NCBI RefSeq assembly: GCF_020740795.1
Contig: NC_067283.1
Span: 6,661,659 to 6,725,658, forward strand
Origin: Apus apus
Taxonomy: Eukaryota; Chordata; Aves; Apodiformes; Apodidae
Direction of reading: 5' to 3'
Length of the DNA stretch: 64,000 nucleotides
In this document: piece by piece, positions 38,901-49,300 of the stretch
Position numbering within the stretch: position 1 is the stretch's first letter
Layout: each line of letters starts with the position of its first letter
Made by a program: the position numbers and the translations under genes
Notes under the pieces: generated by a model
The model's database searches: none
What the model saw: the letters and a program-made list of their open reading frames with translations, nothing else
What the model was told of the DNA's origin: nothing

Positions 38901-41900
38901 AATTCCTTCAGTACTAGCAGGCTTTTTGTCTGCTAGCACCAGCTCTGACTACCTTCTTCAGAAACAAGGGCAACTTTTATTAAATAGCTTTTAGAAATAC
39001 ATACTGTAGCCTCTGTAAAGGAAAAGCACTTATTGATGACGAACAAGGAGAGTGGTGAGAAAAACTACTGTCATCAACTTCAGTCAAACACATACATTTA
39101 TAAACATTTAAGGTTTGCTGACCTGAAACTAAGTTACAGACCATAATACACCCTCTTTAAACAAACTAGTAGAATTTTCTGGCAGATACAGGACAAGGGC
39201 TTGTGTGATAGATCCCCTTTCCCTCCATCTGCTTGACCTCCTTCCCTCCACTGCAACATTAACAAACCTGGCAATATTCACTAGAAAAATACTGCAAACA
39301 GAAAAACAGGGTGTAGTTTTTCAAATCATATTAAACTTATTCCCCTATCTCCATCATTGCTTTGTGATTCCTCTCCTCCATGCTCTACTTCCCGCTTTCC
39401 TTGGCTGTTTTCTTGTCTTGGCCATCTCTTTCTCCCTTTCTTTTCTCAGATCATGGCTGTGTGGTTTTTAAAGCAGGGTTTTTCAGCTTTATGCTTTCCT
39501 ATTATCTTCCGTCCACAATTTTGGTTTGAGTTTTAGGGCTGTTTTGTGGTTTGTTGTTTTTGTTTGGTGTTTTGTTGGGGTTTTTTTTAAGTTATCTGAC
39601 TCTGTGTCTGTTTGCCTGCTCAGGTTATTTTTCTTCAGAGTCTGGTGATCTTGTGTACATAAACCTACTCAGTTGAACAGTCCTCACAGCAAACCTACTC
39701 ATCAGCTTCAAGACCTAAGAGGATGTAAATACATACTGAGCTAGAAGTTAGACCAGGATAGGCACTACCCTGGTGCCAAGAGGATATCAGAAGGTATTTT
39801 AAGGAAAGAGAATTTGTCTCAAAACCACAGAGCACTATCATTTTGTTATTACAGGAATGTTTAGTCTTACCATTTATAACCTGCCTCAGAAGACCTTTAT
39901 GAAAAGACAAATAAGGCCCACGTGAGTTAGGATATGGATGAACAGCTTTGAACAGCTCTTGAAGAAGGCTCTGTTCTTACCTCTAGGCAAATTACTGATC
40001 CTTGATGCTCTTTGAACACTTTCAGCTGCTCCCCAGTGACAATATTCCATGTTCGAATGGTATAATCCGTGCTGCCAGAAAACAGCTCCCTGTTTGGTGC
40101 GTCAAGTATAAGGCACAAGACAGCTCCAGTGTGTCCCAGCAGAGTCTGGTAACAGCGCCCACTGGACACCCACCAGACCTTAACAGTGCAGTCCGTGCTA
40201 CCTGTCACCAGGAGGTCTCTGCTCACTTTCTCTTCCTCCTCCTCTTCCTCTTCCTCTTCTTCAAGAACATCCCTGGAGGAATAGTGAGCTAGAGTCAGGA
40301 CACAGTTCCGATGGCCTCGGAATTCCTGGATTTGTTTCTCCTTGTCCACACTCCAACAGCGGGCTGTCCGGTCGTAAGAGCCACTGAAGAGATAGTCTTT
40401 GGCAACCAGGATCCTGCAAAAATCAAGTTTACATGTATGAACAGCATAATTCTTTTTACATAACCATTGGATGGGCATGTTCTCTGTTACCTAAAACACT
40501 GACTGGACGGCCAAGCCCAGAGAGTGGTGGTGAATGGAGCTAAATCCAGCTGGCAGACTGTCACAAGTGGAGTTCCTCAGGGATCAGTATTGGGACCACT
40601 TGTGTTTAACATCTGTATCAATGACCTCAATGAGGAGATAGAATTCACCCTCAGTAAGTTTGCAGATGACACCAAGTTGGGAGGGAGTGTTGATCTGCTT
40701 GAGGGTAGGGAGGCTCTACAGAGAGACTTAGGCTGAATAGATGGGCTGAGGCCAATTGTATGAGCTTCAACAAGGCCAAGTCCTGTACTTGGGCCACAAC
40801 AACCCCAGGCAATGTTACAGGCTGGGGAAAGAGTGGCTGGAAAGCTGTCCAGCAGAAAGGGACCTGGAAGTTCTCATTGACAGGCAGCTGCATATGAGCC
40901 AGCAGTGTGCCCAGGTGGCCAAGAAGGCCAATGGCATCCTGGCCTGCATCAGAAACAGTGTTGCAAGCAGGTCTAGGGAAGTGATCCTCCCACTGTACCT
41001 GGCACTGGTGAGGCCCCACCTCGAGTACTGTGTCCAGTTTTGGGCACCTCACTACAAGAAAGACATCAAGGTGCTGGAGCAGGTGCAGAGAAGAGCAACT
41101 AGGCTGGTGAAAGGCCTAGAGAACAAGTCTTACTGCAAGCAGCTGAAGGAACTGGGGCTGTTCAGTCTGAAGAAAAGGAGGCTGAGGGGAGACCTCATTA
41201 CACTCTACAGCTACCTGAAAGGACGTTGTAGAGAGGTAGGTGCTGGCCTCTTCTCACAAGTAAATAGTGATAGGACAAGAGGCAACGGCCTAAAGTTACA
41301 CCAGGAGAGGTTTAGGCTGAACACTAGGAAAAATTTTTCTCCAAAAGGATTGTCAGGCCTTGGAAAAGGCTGCCCAGGGAGGTGGTTGAGTCACTATCCC
41401 TGAATGTGTTTAATTGATTGATGTGGTGCTTGAGGATATGGTTTAGGAGTATACATGGTAGAGTAGGGTTAACAGTTGGACTTGATGATCTTACAGGTCT
41501 TTTCCAACCTAAATGATTCTATGATTTCTGTTATTCTAAAATCTTTTCCAGCAGCACTATTATATACTTTTCATAAGTTACGTATACTAGCTAAGAGCTT
41601 GTGTTTGTGGGTTTTTTGTTGTTTGGATTTGTTTTAAAGAACTCATTCTTGATAATTATTAATTAGTATTTATGTACAAATAATTATCTATAAACTGACT
41701 TTAGAAAATAGCTTGGAATTAAAACAACAAAAAAAACCACCCCACATTCCAGCAACTTCACCTGTGACTGACAGCATGCAAAGATAATCATCTTTCTATC
41801 ATCAAATAGAGAGAAAACAACTAATTTCACTTAGCCCAGGATCTCAAAAGAAGCAGAGCAAGAGCTCCCCACTTATTACATATCTAAAGAGCAAATCAGA

Positions 41901-44900
41901 GATTACAACTCAAGAATTCACTTTATTGGGCCTCCAAAATAACGAGTTGTAGCTGCACAAACATATAATGAACTAAAAATTTCTACACTTCATATTTCCA
42001 AACCAGAGACAGGGGACACCACAACCTGTCGTCTTGCTCAGCTGAGTTTGGTCATCTGGAACTTTTCAAACTGGCAACAAAATCATATGAATAGAGAGCA
42101 CATTCCCCATTTGCCAATTCAAGCACAAATCAGGCCAGTGCCAGAATACAGACAGAGCCAGCCTTCCTAACTATTTAGAGAATCCAGCTACACATCATTA
42201 TGTGTTTTGAGTTTAGTAAGGAACAAAAAAAACAACCAACCAACCAAAAAGAAATGTTAAAAAAAAATCCTCAAAAAACAATCTGACTTCTTTATTTGTC
42301 ATTAATTAAATCCAGTACAACCATTAACAGGCACTTCAAATTGACAGGCCAATCAGTCATGCAGAAACAGTTTAGTATTAAACTTTACTTGCACATACAA
42401 GAATAGTAATTCCATAAAAAGCCCTGACTTTATCCCTCTTACGGACACAAAGGCCTGACGTGATGTTTTTGAATCTATCTATCAGAAGCATCTGTTATCA
42501 ATTGAACAATTTCTTCTGGAATTTCATTTCTAGCCCTGGATTCAATTCTCCTGCTGTATGTCTTTCATTTCTCTCCTATCTGCTGTCTATGGATGTGTCA
42601 GCACTGTCGCTAAGAAAACTAATCATTAGAGCACAGAACACATGTAGCATGAACTCAAAGGTTTACACAACCCGTTTTATGAGTGTAAGGAATGGAGAAT
42701 TGCAGTAAAATGACAATATATGCAACAACAGATTACAGGGGCACAGGGGAAGAACTCCATGGAACCAACCTGTTCACAATTGATGTGTGTCCTCGGTAAA
42801 TGGCCAGGCACTGACCTGTCATCACATCCCACTTTCGAATGGTGTGATCTGCACTACATGTGAAGGCAGCCTCATTTTCCAAGTGGCAAAAGGTGATGTA
42901 ACTTTCATGTCCTAGGAATGACAAAGGAAACAAATTCAATCACTGCGCAAGCAGGGCAGAGCAGTCGAGCTCTTCACTTAAAATAAAAATACAACAAAAA
43001 AGCAGACTGGAACTCTAGTTTTAAATGCACTGCCTTGTTCTCCACATGTAAGGATTTGTACACAACACAGCACTCTTAACTAACAGCAGAAATCTCTGCT
43101 TCATTGATATAAGGATTAAGTGAAAGAGTAAAACAGTACAGTTTTAGAAAAACATAATGAGCTAAATGAATATTAGTAGAATAAAATTCAGACTAGTGAA
43201 GTTTAAAACCAGTCAAAAACAGGCTTATTTTTTTAAATAAAGAAATGCTTTTTCTTCCTTTTTTTTTTTTACTTCAGGGGAAAAAAGGCTGCATTTCAAC
43301 ACACCCCATTGATTGAGAGACACAAATAGCCCTAAATTAAAGCATGAAAATTTGAAGAAACGAAGCAACATGAGATTTACCAGCAAGTTTAGTTTCACTG
43401 TCCAAGCAGAATGAAATGCAAACAAAAAAACAAACCTAGTAAAAAGTCAGCCAGTACTTTCCCCATCATGACTAAAAACATGAATAAAACTCACAATTTT
43501 CAAACTATCAGTATACCTTTCAGGAAATGACAAAGAAAGAAAGATAGAATAAGAGCACAATTATTTATATAGTCTCCAGAGTATGTTGGGATTCTACAGT
43601 TAAAATTAGAATAGGTACAACCACTACTAAAAAAATTCACACTGAAAAGCAGGGTAATTCCTGAGAAGAGGAATCAGTCCTAAACCTTCAGCTGTTGTTG
43701 TTGCTTAGCAAATTGTGCCATTTTTCTATTGTATTATTAAATGTCCTAAATTTTAAAATAACAAGTTAGAATTCAAGTCCTAGCTTCGTCCAAGATCTCG
43801 TGTGAAGTTATTGTCACCTATCTAATCACAAGCATAATCTTCAGCTCTTCTGTTTTAATTATTTAGACTGTAAGCTTTCAAGAGCAGAACTGTAACTTTT
43901 CAAGCAACTACCACAAGAAAGTTCCAGGCTTTGGTTTAAGCTAGTGAGCCTTGCTGTGATTTAAATAACACTTTTCTTTGAGGACAAAAGAAAAAAATGT
44001 AAGAAGGACAAATGTGATTAAAGAGAGACAGATGGACAAAGATATTAGAAAAACAGAACATTGTAGAATAAAGAAATCGTAAAAAAACTGAAGGAAAGGA
44101 GACTACCTAGTAAAACACTGTTTCGAAGACTGCAAAAACCAGGTTTTACTACAACTCCTGTAGTTCAAAAGCCTTGTAGCTCAAAAGTGAATCAGAATCC
44201 ACGTTACAAGCACATCTTGTTTCCTCTTAAGCAAATTCATCAGACGCCAAAAATTAAACAGATTACCAGGGCTATAAGCAAAACTATACCCATCCTCACA
44301 TTTCTGTGAAAACTTTTTGCAAAGCAGCTTGGATGGGACAGGTTTCAACCACCAGGATTTTTCTCACAGCATCAGGTAATCCTGCTCTGAGATGATCCAA
44401 AAAGCATCTTGGTTACTGCATCGAAGTCTGTCAGTCAGATTTGAACCATCAATAATACTCAAGACACACAAAGGATGCCAAAACCCCCTGTGGAAGGTCT
44501 GGTGCTGGTCTGGTCAAAAGCAGCCACCACAGAAGGTTATGCTGGTAGAAGCCTGAAGCTGTATTATAGATACAGGTTTATCAGTAATTACACCTTGTAG
44601 GATATAAATTGACACAACAACTGTGTGCATACATAAATATAAAATACATACAATTATCTGATACCACTGGCAGTTCACAAACTATGCAACCCACCTTAAA
44701 GTTTACCCCAAACACCAGCACTACACAGGCCAGATTCTGAATATTATTCAATGCATTCCTCTTTCTAGTTAAAAGTGAATTACTGGTTTAAAGGGATTTC
44801 TAAGCCTAAAGCAAATGCAGTGAGTTTTCCAGGAGCTAGAACCATGGCAGGATGTGGGGGAAAAAGACAATACTCCAGTCAAAAACAAGCAAGCAAACAA

Positions 44901-45818
44901 CAAAAAGTCACAGCAATGTGATTTCTTCTTTGGAAGACAAAAGGATTAGGAAATCCAAATTTAAGAGGTTTGATTCCTTCTGTATGAAGCGAAAAAAAAT
45001 ACGAGTGAGTGAGAATACCAACATCTTGAATCCACATCTGACTGTATGACTGTACTTTCTGAAGTTTCCCTCTGCTTTTTAATTGAGAGGCTAGTCTAAG
45101 GATAATCAATTTTGTTTAAATGCAAAAGCAATATAAAATTTAAGAAGACCAGCAGTTAACATTTCTGTGCGTCAAATGTGGGGGGGGAAAAAGTCAGCTT
45201 ATCTAGTAAGGTTTCTTTTCAGACTTCTGGGTCAAGGGGCTCTAAACAAAGATTGTCTGGAAAATGAAATTATTACAAGGATAAAAAAAAAAAAAGAAAA
45301 AGAAGAGAGAGAGACAATAACAAAAAAGTCAGCATTTCATCAGGGTGTAAAACGGAGGGCTTCTAGAAAGAGACATAATTTAAAAGACTGCAACGTTCCA
45401 CACCCTGAGATAAAAGGATCCATGCAGTCAGTAGTGCTGCTAACCTGTTTTTGGATCAAACACCTTCCGCCTAACATTACTGTAACAAAGAGTAAAAAAA
45501 AAAACAAAAAACACAACAAACAAACAAAACCAACAGCAAACAAGCCTGATTTTGGCTGCCCAGCAGGCTGCAGGGACCGAGAGAGACCAGAAGGTGCTGT
45601 GTGGCCTTTCCCGTGCTGCGGACTGGAAAAACTCGCCGAGAAGACGCCGCTGTACCTTGGAAGTGGCCGCGGCACTGGCTGTCGGCAGTGCTCCAGAGCC
45701 GGGCAGTGCCGTCCTCGCTGCCCGTCAGCAGGCGCTGCCCGTCCGGGCTCAGGCTCAGCCAGTTGATGCCTCCTTGATGATCCGTGCAGACCTTCACGGC
45801 TGAGCCGCTGTTCCCCAT
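23757..45818 (-). CDS. WDR86: WDR86, WD40-repeat beta-propeller protein (6 coding exons)
   Basis: On the minus strand, exons 45818-45656, 42911-42770, 40413-39981, 30967-30832, 26093-25990 and 23975-23757 join in frame into 398 residues (human is about 376). Splice borders are GT-AG throughout. The repeats carry the family signatures GH at the start and Trp-Asp-like ends: RLWSTAD, IRKWDV, RCWSVD, KVWWVS, RTWNIV, KCWLVD and LRIWDI, giving about eight WD units. The start [11 protein letters not shown] aligns with human MGGGGSALRVC. A run of 11 Glu lies in an inter-blade loop (153-163). The C-terminus is basic and then polar. The molecular role of WDR86 is poorly known; a WD40 propeller usually acts as a protein-interaction scaffold. 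It lies tail to tail with NUB1, as in human. Confidence 0.96.
23976..25989 (-). other. WDR86: WDR86 intron 5
   Basis: Mostly unique sequence, with a probable old CR1/L3-like fragment at about 25.66-25.80 kb. Confidence 0.7.
25660..25800 (-). mobile_element. Probable ancient CR1/L3-like fragment
   Basis: TTGTCTAACCTGACCTGAAA followed by GACCTCCAATCACAGACAG resembles the minus-strand reading of old amniote CR1/L3 3' regions. It is diverged and truncated; a repeat-library search is needed to name it. Confidence 0.4.
25990..26093 (-). CDS. WDR86: WDR86 coding exon 5 (residues 292-326)
   Basis: The acceptor is GTTGCAG, and the exon encodes [17 protein letters not shown] then [12 protein letters not shown]. 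The donor is CAG|GTCAGG. All of it is strongly similar to human. Confidence 0.95.
26094..30831 (-). other. WDR86: WDR86 intron 4
   Basis: About 4.7 kb of AT-rich unique sequence with no clear repeat copy, exon or RNA gene. Confidence 0.6.
30832..30967 (-). CDS. WDR86: WDR86 coding exon 4 (residues 247-292)
   Basis: A CCCTTCAG acceptor starts [19 protein letters not shown], followed by [11 protein letters not shown]. The donor is T|GTAAGT. The intron before it is about 9 kb, the largest of the gene. Confidence 0.95.
30968..39980 (-). other. WDR86: WDR86 intron 3 (about 9 kb)
   Basis: The largest intron. It is mostly unique AT-rich DNA. It contains a short CpG-rich patch (31,981-32,110) that stands out from its surroundings. 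No CR1 copy was recognised. Confidence 0.6.
39981..40413 (-). CDS. WDR86: WDR86 coding exon 3 (residues 102-246)
   Basis: The largest exon holds WD units 3 to 5: [46 protein letters not shown] and [12 protein letters not shown] Glu-11 tract lies between units. It ends CTAGAG|GTAAGA on a whole codon. Confidence 0.96.
40230..40262 (-). repeat. GAG/GAA repeat coding for 11 Glu in WDR86
   Basis: Eleven consecutive Glu codons in a GAA/GAG mixture occur in exon 3, residues 153-163, in the loop joining two WD units. Confidence 0.95.
40414..42769 (-). other. WDR86: WDR86 intron 2 with CR1 insertion
   Basis: Nearly half of this intron is a plus-strand CR1 copy beginning about 90-100 bases from the exon 3 acceptor. 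The rest is AT-rich unique sequence. Confidence 0.8.
40505..41530 (+). mobile_element. CR1 copy, C-terminal RT part and 3' end, antisense to WDR86
   Basis: It reads [18 protein letters not shown] and then FADDTKLGG, the conserved RT catalytic region of CR1, followed by a long open part (40756-41403). A stop codon at about 40733-40735 breaks the frame. It ends GATGATCTTACAGGTC and ATTCTATGATTTC. It is 5'-truncated and probably inactive. Confidence 0.94.
42770..42911 (-). CDS. WDR86: WDR86 coding exon 2 (residues 55-102)
   Basis: The acceptor is TTCCTAG and the donor CAG|GTTGGT. The exon encodes the second WD unit: [19 protein letters not shown], then [12 protein letters not shown] and GHTSIVNR. 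The donor is not the strict GTAAGT consensus, but the phase with both neighbours is exact. Confidence 0.95.
42912..45655 (-). other. WDR86: WDR86 intron 1
   Basis: AT-rich unique sequence with A-runs. No CR1 or exon is recognised. Confidence 0.65.
45656..45818 (-). CDS. WDR86: WDR86 coding exon 1 (residues 1-54)
   Basis: The start codon is at 45818-45816, and the exon ends G|GTAC at 45656. It encodes [20 protein letters not shown] and ARLWSTAD, nearly identical to human. This ATG was chosen over the in-frame ATG at 45986 because the human protein starts at the same place and the sequence after it fits an N-myristoylation signal. Confidence 0.93.
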
Positions 45819-46253
45819 CCCGGTGGTCCCAGCCGAGGTTGAGAGGCTGCGGGGCCGGGTCACAGGTGCTGGGCAACCCCCCCCCCAGACCGAGCTCTGG
45901 GCCTCTCCAGCCGGCTCCCACCGACCGCCTTCAGCCACCCCCCTCAGCGCGGGCACATCAGCAGGGTTAGTCCAGCCCTCCTGCACCGGGACACAAAGGA
46001 GGAATCGGGGGGCACGTTAAAGCCATTTCGTGTCCCGTCCCGTCCCCCCCCCCCCCCGCGGACCCAATCGCTTTCTCCGTCAGGGCGTGCTGAAGCCCAT
46101 GGAGCGCCTCTTTTTCTCCTCAGGAGCCGAAGCCCTGTTGTGGAAGGTGGCCCTCCGGGCCTCACCCTCGCTGGGGAAAGAAGCCCGGGAGAGGAGCCAG
46201 CCTGGGCTGCGGCGGGACCGCTGCCCGGTGCCCGCTCTCTCAGGTGGCCGGCA

Positions 46254-46255
<2 letters not shown>

Positions 46256-46288
<33 letters not shown>
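46256..46288 (+). repeat. (CTG)11 trinucleotide repeat upstream of WDR86
   Basis: Eleven perfect CTG units lie in the CpG island, about 440 bases upstream of the WDR86 start codon. On the WDR86 strand they read CAG. Confidence 0.95.
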
Positions 46289-46290
<2 letters not shown>

Positions 46291-49264
46291 AGCAACGTTC
46301 AAGGCTAACGGAGCTCACTGCCCAAGAGCCGACGCCTCCCCGAGAGGGAAGCCCAGCCTCGGGCGGCCCTCAACACCCCCCCCCCCCCCCCCCCGCCAGG
46401 GACCCTCCCGCCGCGGCGATCACCTCCGCGGCCCCCAGCCCTGCCGCCATCCCTCCCACATGGCCCCCCGCAAGCATCTCCGCCCTCGGGCGCTCACTCG
46501 CCGCCCCGGCTGGAGGCACAGGGCTCGTCTCCGATCCCTCACTCACCCTCTGGGGAGTTGGGGAAGGGGGGGGGGGGGTGGGACGGGACACACACACCGG
46601 AGCCAGCGCCGGGCCTGGCGCGGCTTCCCTCCCCTGCCGCCGGGCCCAGGCGGCCGCCCCGCCGCCGCCGTGCCCTCCCTTCAGGCCACCTCGGGGCGGT
46701 TCCAAAACCCCCAGCGCCGGCCCTCCCTTCCATTACCTTCCCCCCCTCCACGTCCAAGCGCGGCAAGCCCCCCTTCCCCGGGGCGGGCAGCCGCGGCCTC
46801 CCCGCCGCCTCGCTGCTGTCGCTCCCACCCCCCCCCCGCAAACTCCCGCCTCGTACTCCCGAGATGCGCCCGGCAGCTCTGCCCCTCCGGGACAGCCTTC
46901 CCGCTCAGCAGCCTCCCCTCTTCCTGGGAATAGAGGCATCCCCTACCCCTCTCGCCGGGGGGCGGGAGGGTCTCCACCGGCTTGGGGACCCTTTGCGAAC
47001 CGCACCACAACCGAACCAGCAGCCATCGCCTTTTGTTCCTCCCCTCGCCCCTCTCCTCGGGCCGGCTCCTGCCAAACCTCTCCTCAGGAACACCCCCCCC
47101 CCCTTCCTACACACCAGCCCCAAACTCCCCTTCTCGCTCTGAGCCTTCCCAAAGCTTTATGGTCTTATTTCTATAACGCAGCCCCTTGTCCTGCCCATCC
47201 CTGGTCGCTCCAGGCTCTGGGCTGGCAACGGGGCCCTGGCTTCACGCTGTCCCCAAACCCGGGCCGAGGGCTGGAGCCGCTCCAAAGCTTGGCTCCACGG
47301 CCTCAGAAGCTGTGTGGAGCAAAAAGGGTCCTGTCCCACCATGGTATAATTAAATGAACAGAAGATAAATCCACCGGGCAGAGAAAGGTGGTATGGGGAG
47401 ACTGAGAGCCCCCAGCAAGACAGCAACAGGGTCTGAGGTGGTTTCCCTCCGCAAGAAACTGGCAGCTGAGGCTAATTTGCTGCTAAAAACAAGCCGACAG
47501 CGAGGGGATCAATCACAAAACCTGCTCCTGCCCTATTTGATTCAGGAAAGCACCTTTTAAGGTCAAGTCACAGGCCCGGAAGCAGGCCCGTCGGCTCCGT
47601 TTCCTAGGGCCGCGGTCAGGGCAGGGGTTCGCCAGGCGCTCGCACGCGTTGCGCGAGGCATCAGCTCCAGCGCGACGTGTTTCAGAGCCTGGGCTGTGCA
47701 GAAACGCGTGTGTTAAATGGATACTGCATGGGAGATGTCCTGGCAGAGGAGGAACAGGCCTAACATGTCACACCCAAGGCAAACACGAGGGGATCCCGAC
47801 TCGGCTGCCGGCGGTAGCCGTGAAAACTGTGGAGCAGTTTGCAAGGCAGAGCTGCAGGCCTGCAAAGTTGGGTTCTGTGAGGTCAAGCCCCGTGGCATAT
47901 CATCATTATCCAGCTCTTCTCTGAAGGCAAGCCTTTTTCCTACATTCCCTGCACGTTCCAGAAATGAGCGAGGAGTTCTGGTGTGAGACACGAGCACTGG
48001 ATTTCTTCCCTCTGAAAATCACATTATTTTTTTGGACACGGAGGCCTGGGAATCGGCTGCTCGCAGGGAGTGTCCCTCACCATCTGCTCATACATCTGTC
48101 AAATCCGCTCCCAAACCCCTGCCTGGAGTCCTTGTTCAGGAAACTGTAGGATGGATTAGCACTCCTTTTTCTTCTCTTACACTGCTGTGATGTGAACTCA
48201 AGGGAAAATTCAGGTGAGAGTGGTATTTTTTTAGGTTTGAGGCAGGTATGTGTGTCTTAAACACACGCAGTTTTAATCTCCAGGGGAGGCTGAGCTAGAG
48301 GGGAAGCCCTTGGCCACAGCTGGGAGTGCTGGGAGCAGCCAGAGTGCTGTTCCATCTCCCTTTTTTAAAGCCTTTTCTAGGTGTTTTATTATTGTTTCAA
48401 ATTAATATTTCCCTCCTGTGGTGACTGATAAAAGCATCTGAGCTTTTGAATATTTTAATGAATATTTATTCCCTTTCTTGAGTTTTTTTAAATATTATTT
48501 TCCTATTGGTTTGACCTTCCTGAATTTTAGATTTTTTTTTCTTGATTATATATTTTTTTAATTGCAGTACAATGAGGAAAGCAAAACTGCTGTTTGATTT
48601 TGTTCTTCTGGGCCCAAATCCTGCAATGAATCCTCCTTCACCCAAACACGTAGGAATGCATAAAACTCAGGATTTCTGGTATTCAATACACTTGTCATTC
48701 TCCAACTGTTTTCTATCAGTTATGTACTTAAATACAGATGCATGAGCTGCTCCTATAAATCCAGATAAATATAAAAACTTGAGAAGGCATCTAGATGTTT
48801 CTGGCTAGATTCATATTTTGCAACATCTAGTGACTATTACCAAGCTTGGAGCCAAGTTTAAGTTCTTTTGACTGTCGCCAGAAGTAAACAAAGGATGCAG
48901 AGTTTTGACAAGCTACATTATCTTTTGAGGGCTGGGAGGAGTGAATCTATTTTTCACCATAGGCTATGTCAGGGGTCCAACATCAGAAGGTTCCTAGTTC
49001 TCTTCCATTAAATAGGGTGAATTTAGACCTTTGTGTTTAAAACATACCTTCATTCCACCAGAGGTTCAACCTATTCTCACATCTCTGATCCAGAGACAAC
49101 ACAGTGCAGGGAAATTCCACAAATTCCACCCAAGATAGTAGTGGTTGGATGAAAAAACCTCTGTGAGCAACTTCAACCCCAAATTATTTGTGTTTAGACT
49201 CACCTGACAGTCCTTCAGACGTACAGCATGGGCTCCCAGCCCTGCTTTAAGCCTTAGTTAAGTC

Positions 49265-49300
49265 AGCATTTACATCAGTAGCTGCACTGATGTAAATGCT
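49265..49300. repeat. Perfect inverted repeat, 15-bp arms, 6-base loop
   Basis: AGCATTTACATCAGT at 49265-49279 and its exact reverse complement at 49286-49300 flank AGCTGC. GTT and AAC further out could extend it after an internal loop. Confidence 0.95.

Larger units (their letters stand above)
45560..47350. promoter_or_regulatory. CpG island, WDR86 promoter and first exon
   Basis: This very GC- and CpG-rich stretch begins just below WDR86 coding exon 1 and extends about 1.5 kb upstream of its start codon. It includes poly-C/poly-G tracts and an (CTG)11 run. It fits a CpG-island promoter for WDR86 on the minus strand, perhaps bidirectional. The long open frames across it on both strands are low-complexity Pro/Ala/Arg readings and are not called as genes. 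Confidence 0.8.

Noticed and set aside
40756-41403. 215-codon open frame in WDR86 intron 2 taken as a host gene
   Set aside because: The blocks [20 protein letters not shown] and [13 protein letters not shown] are standard CR1 ORF2 C-terminal sequence.
46140-47357. 405-codon open frame on the plus strand in the WDR86 CpG island, and an overlapping frame beginning MAGT plus a Leu run that looks like a signal peptide
   Set aside because: The Leu run is only the (CTG)11 repeat, and the rest is low-complexity Pro/Arg/Ala reading of stop-poor CpG-island DNA, with long frames on the other strand as well. No domain is recognised.
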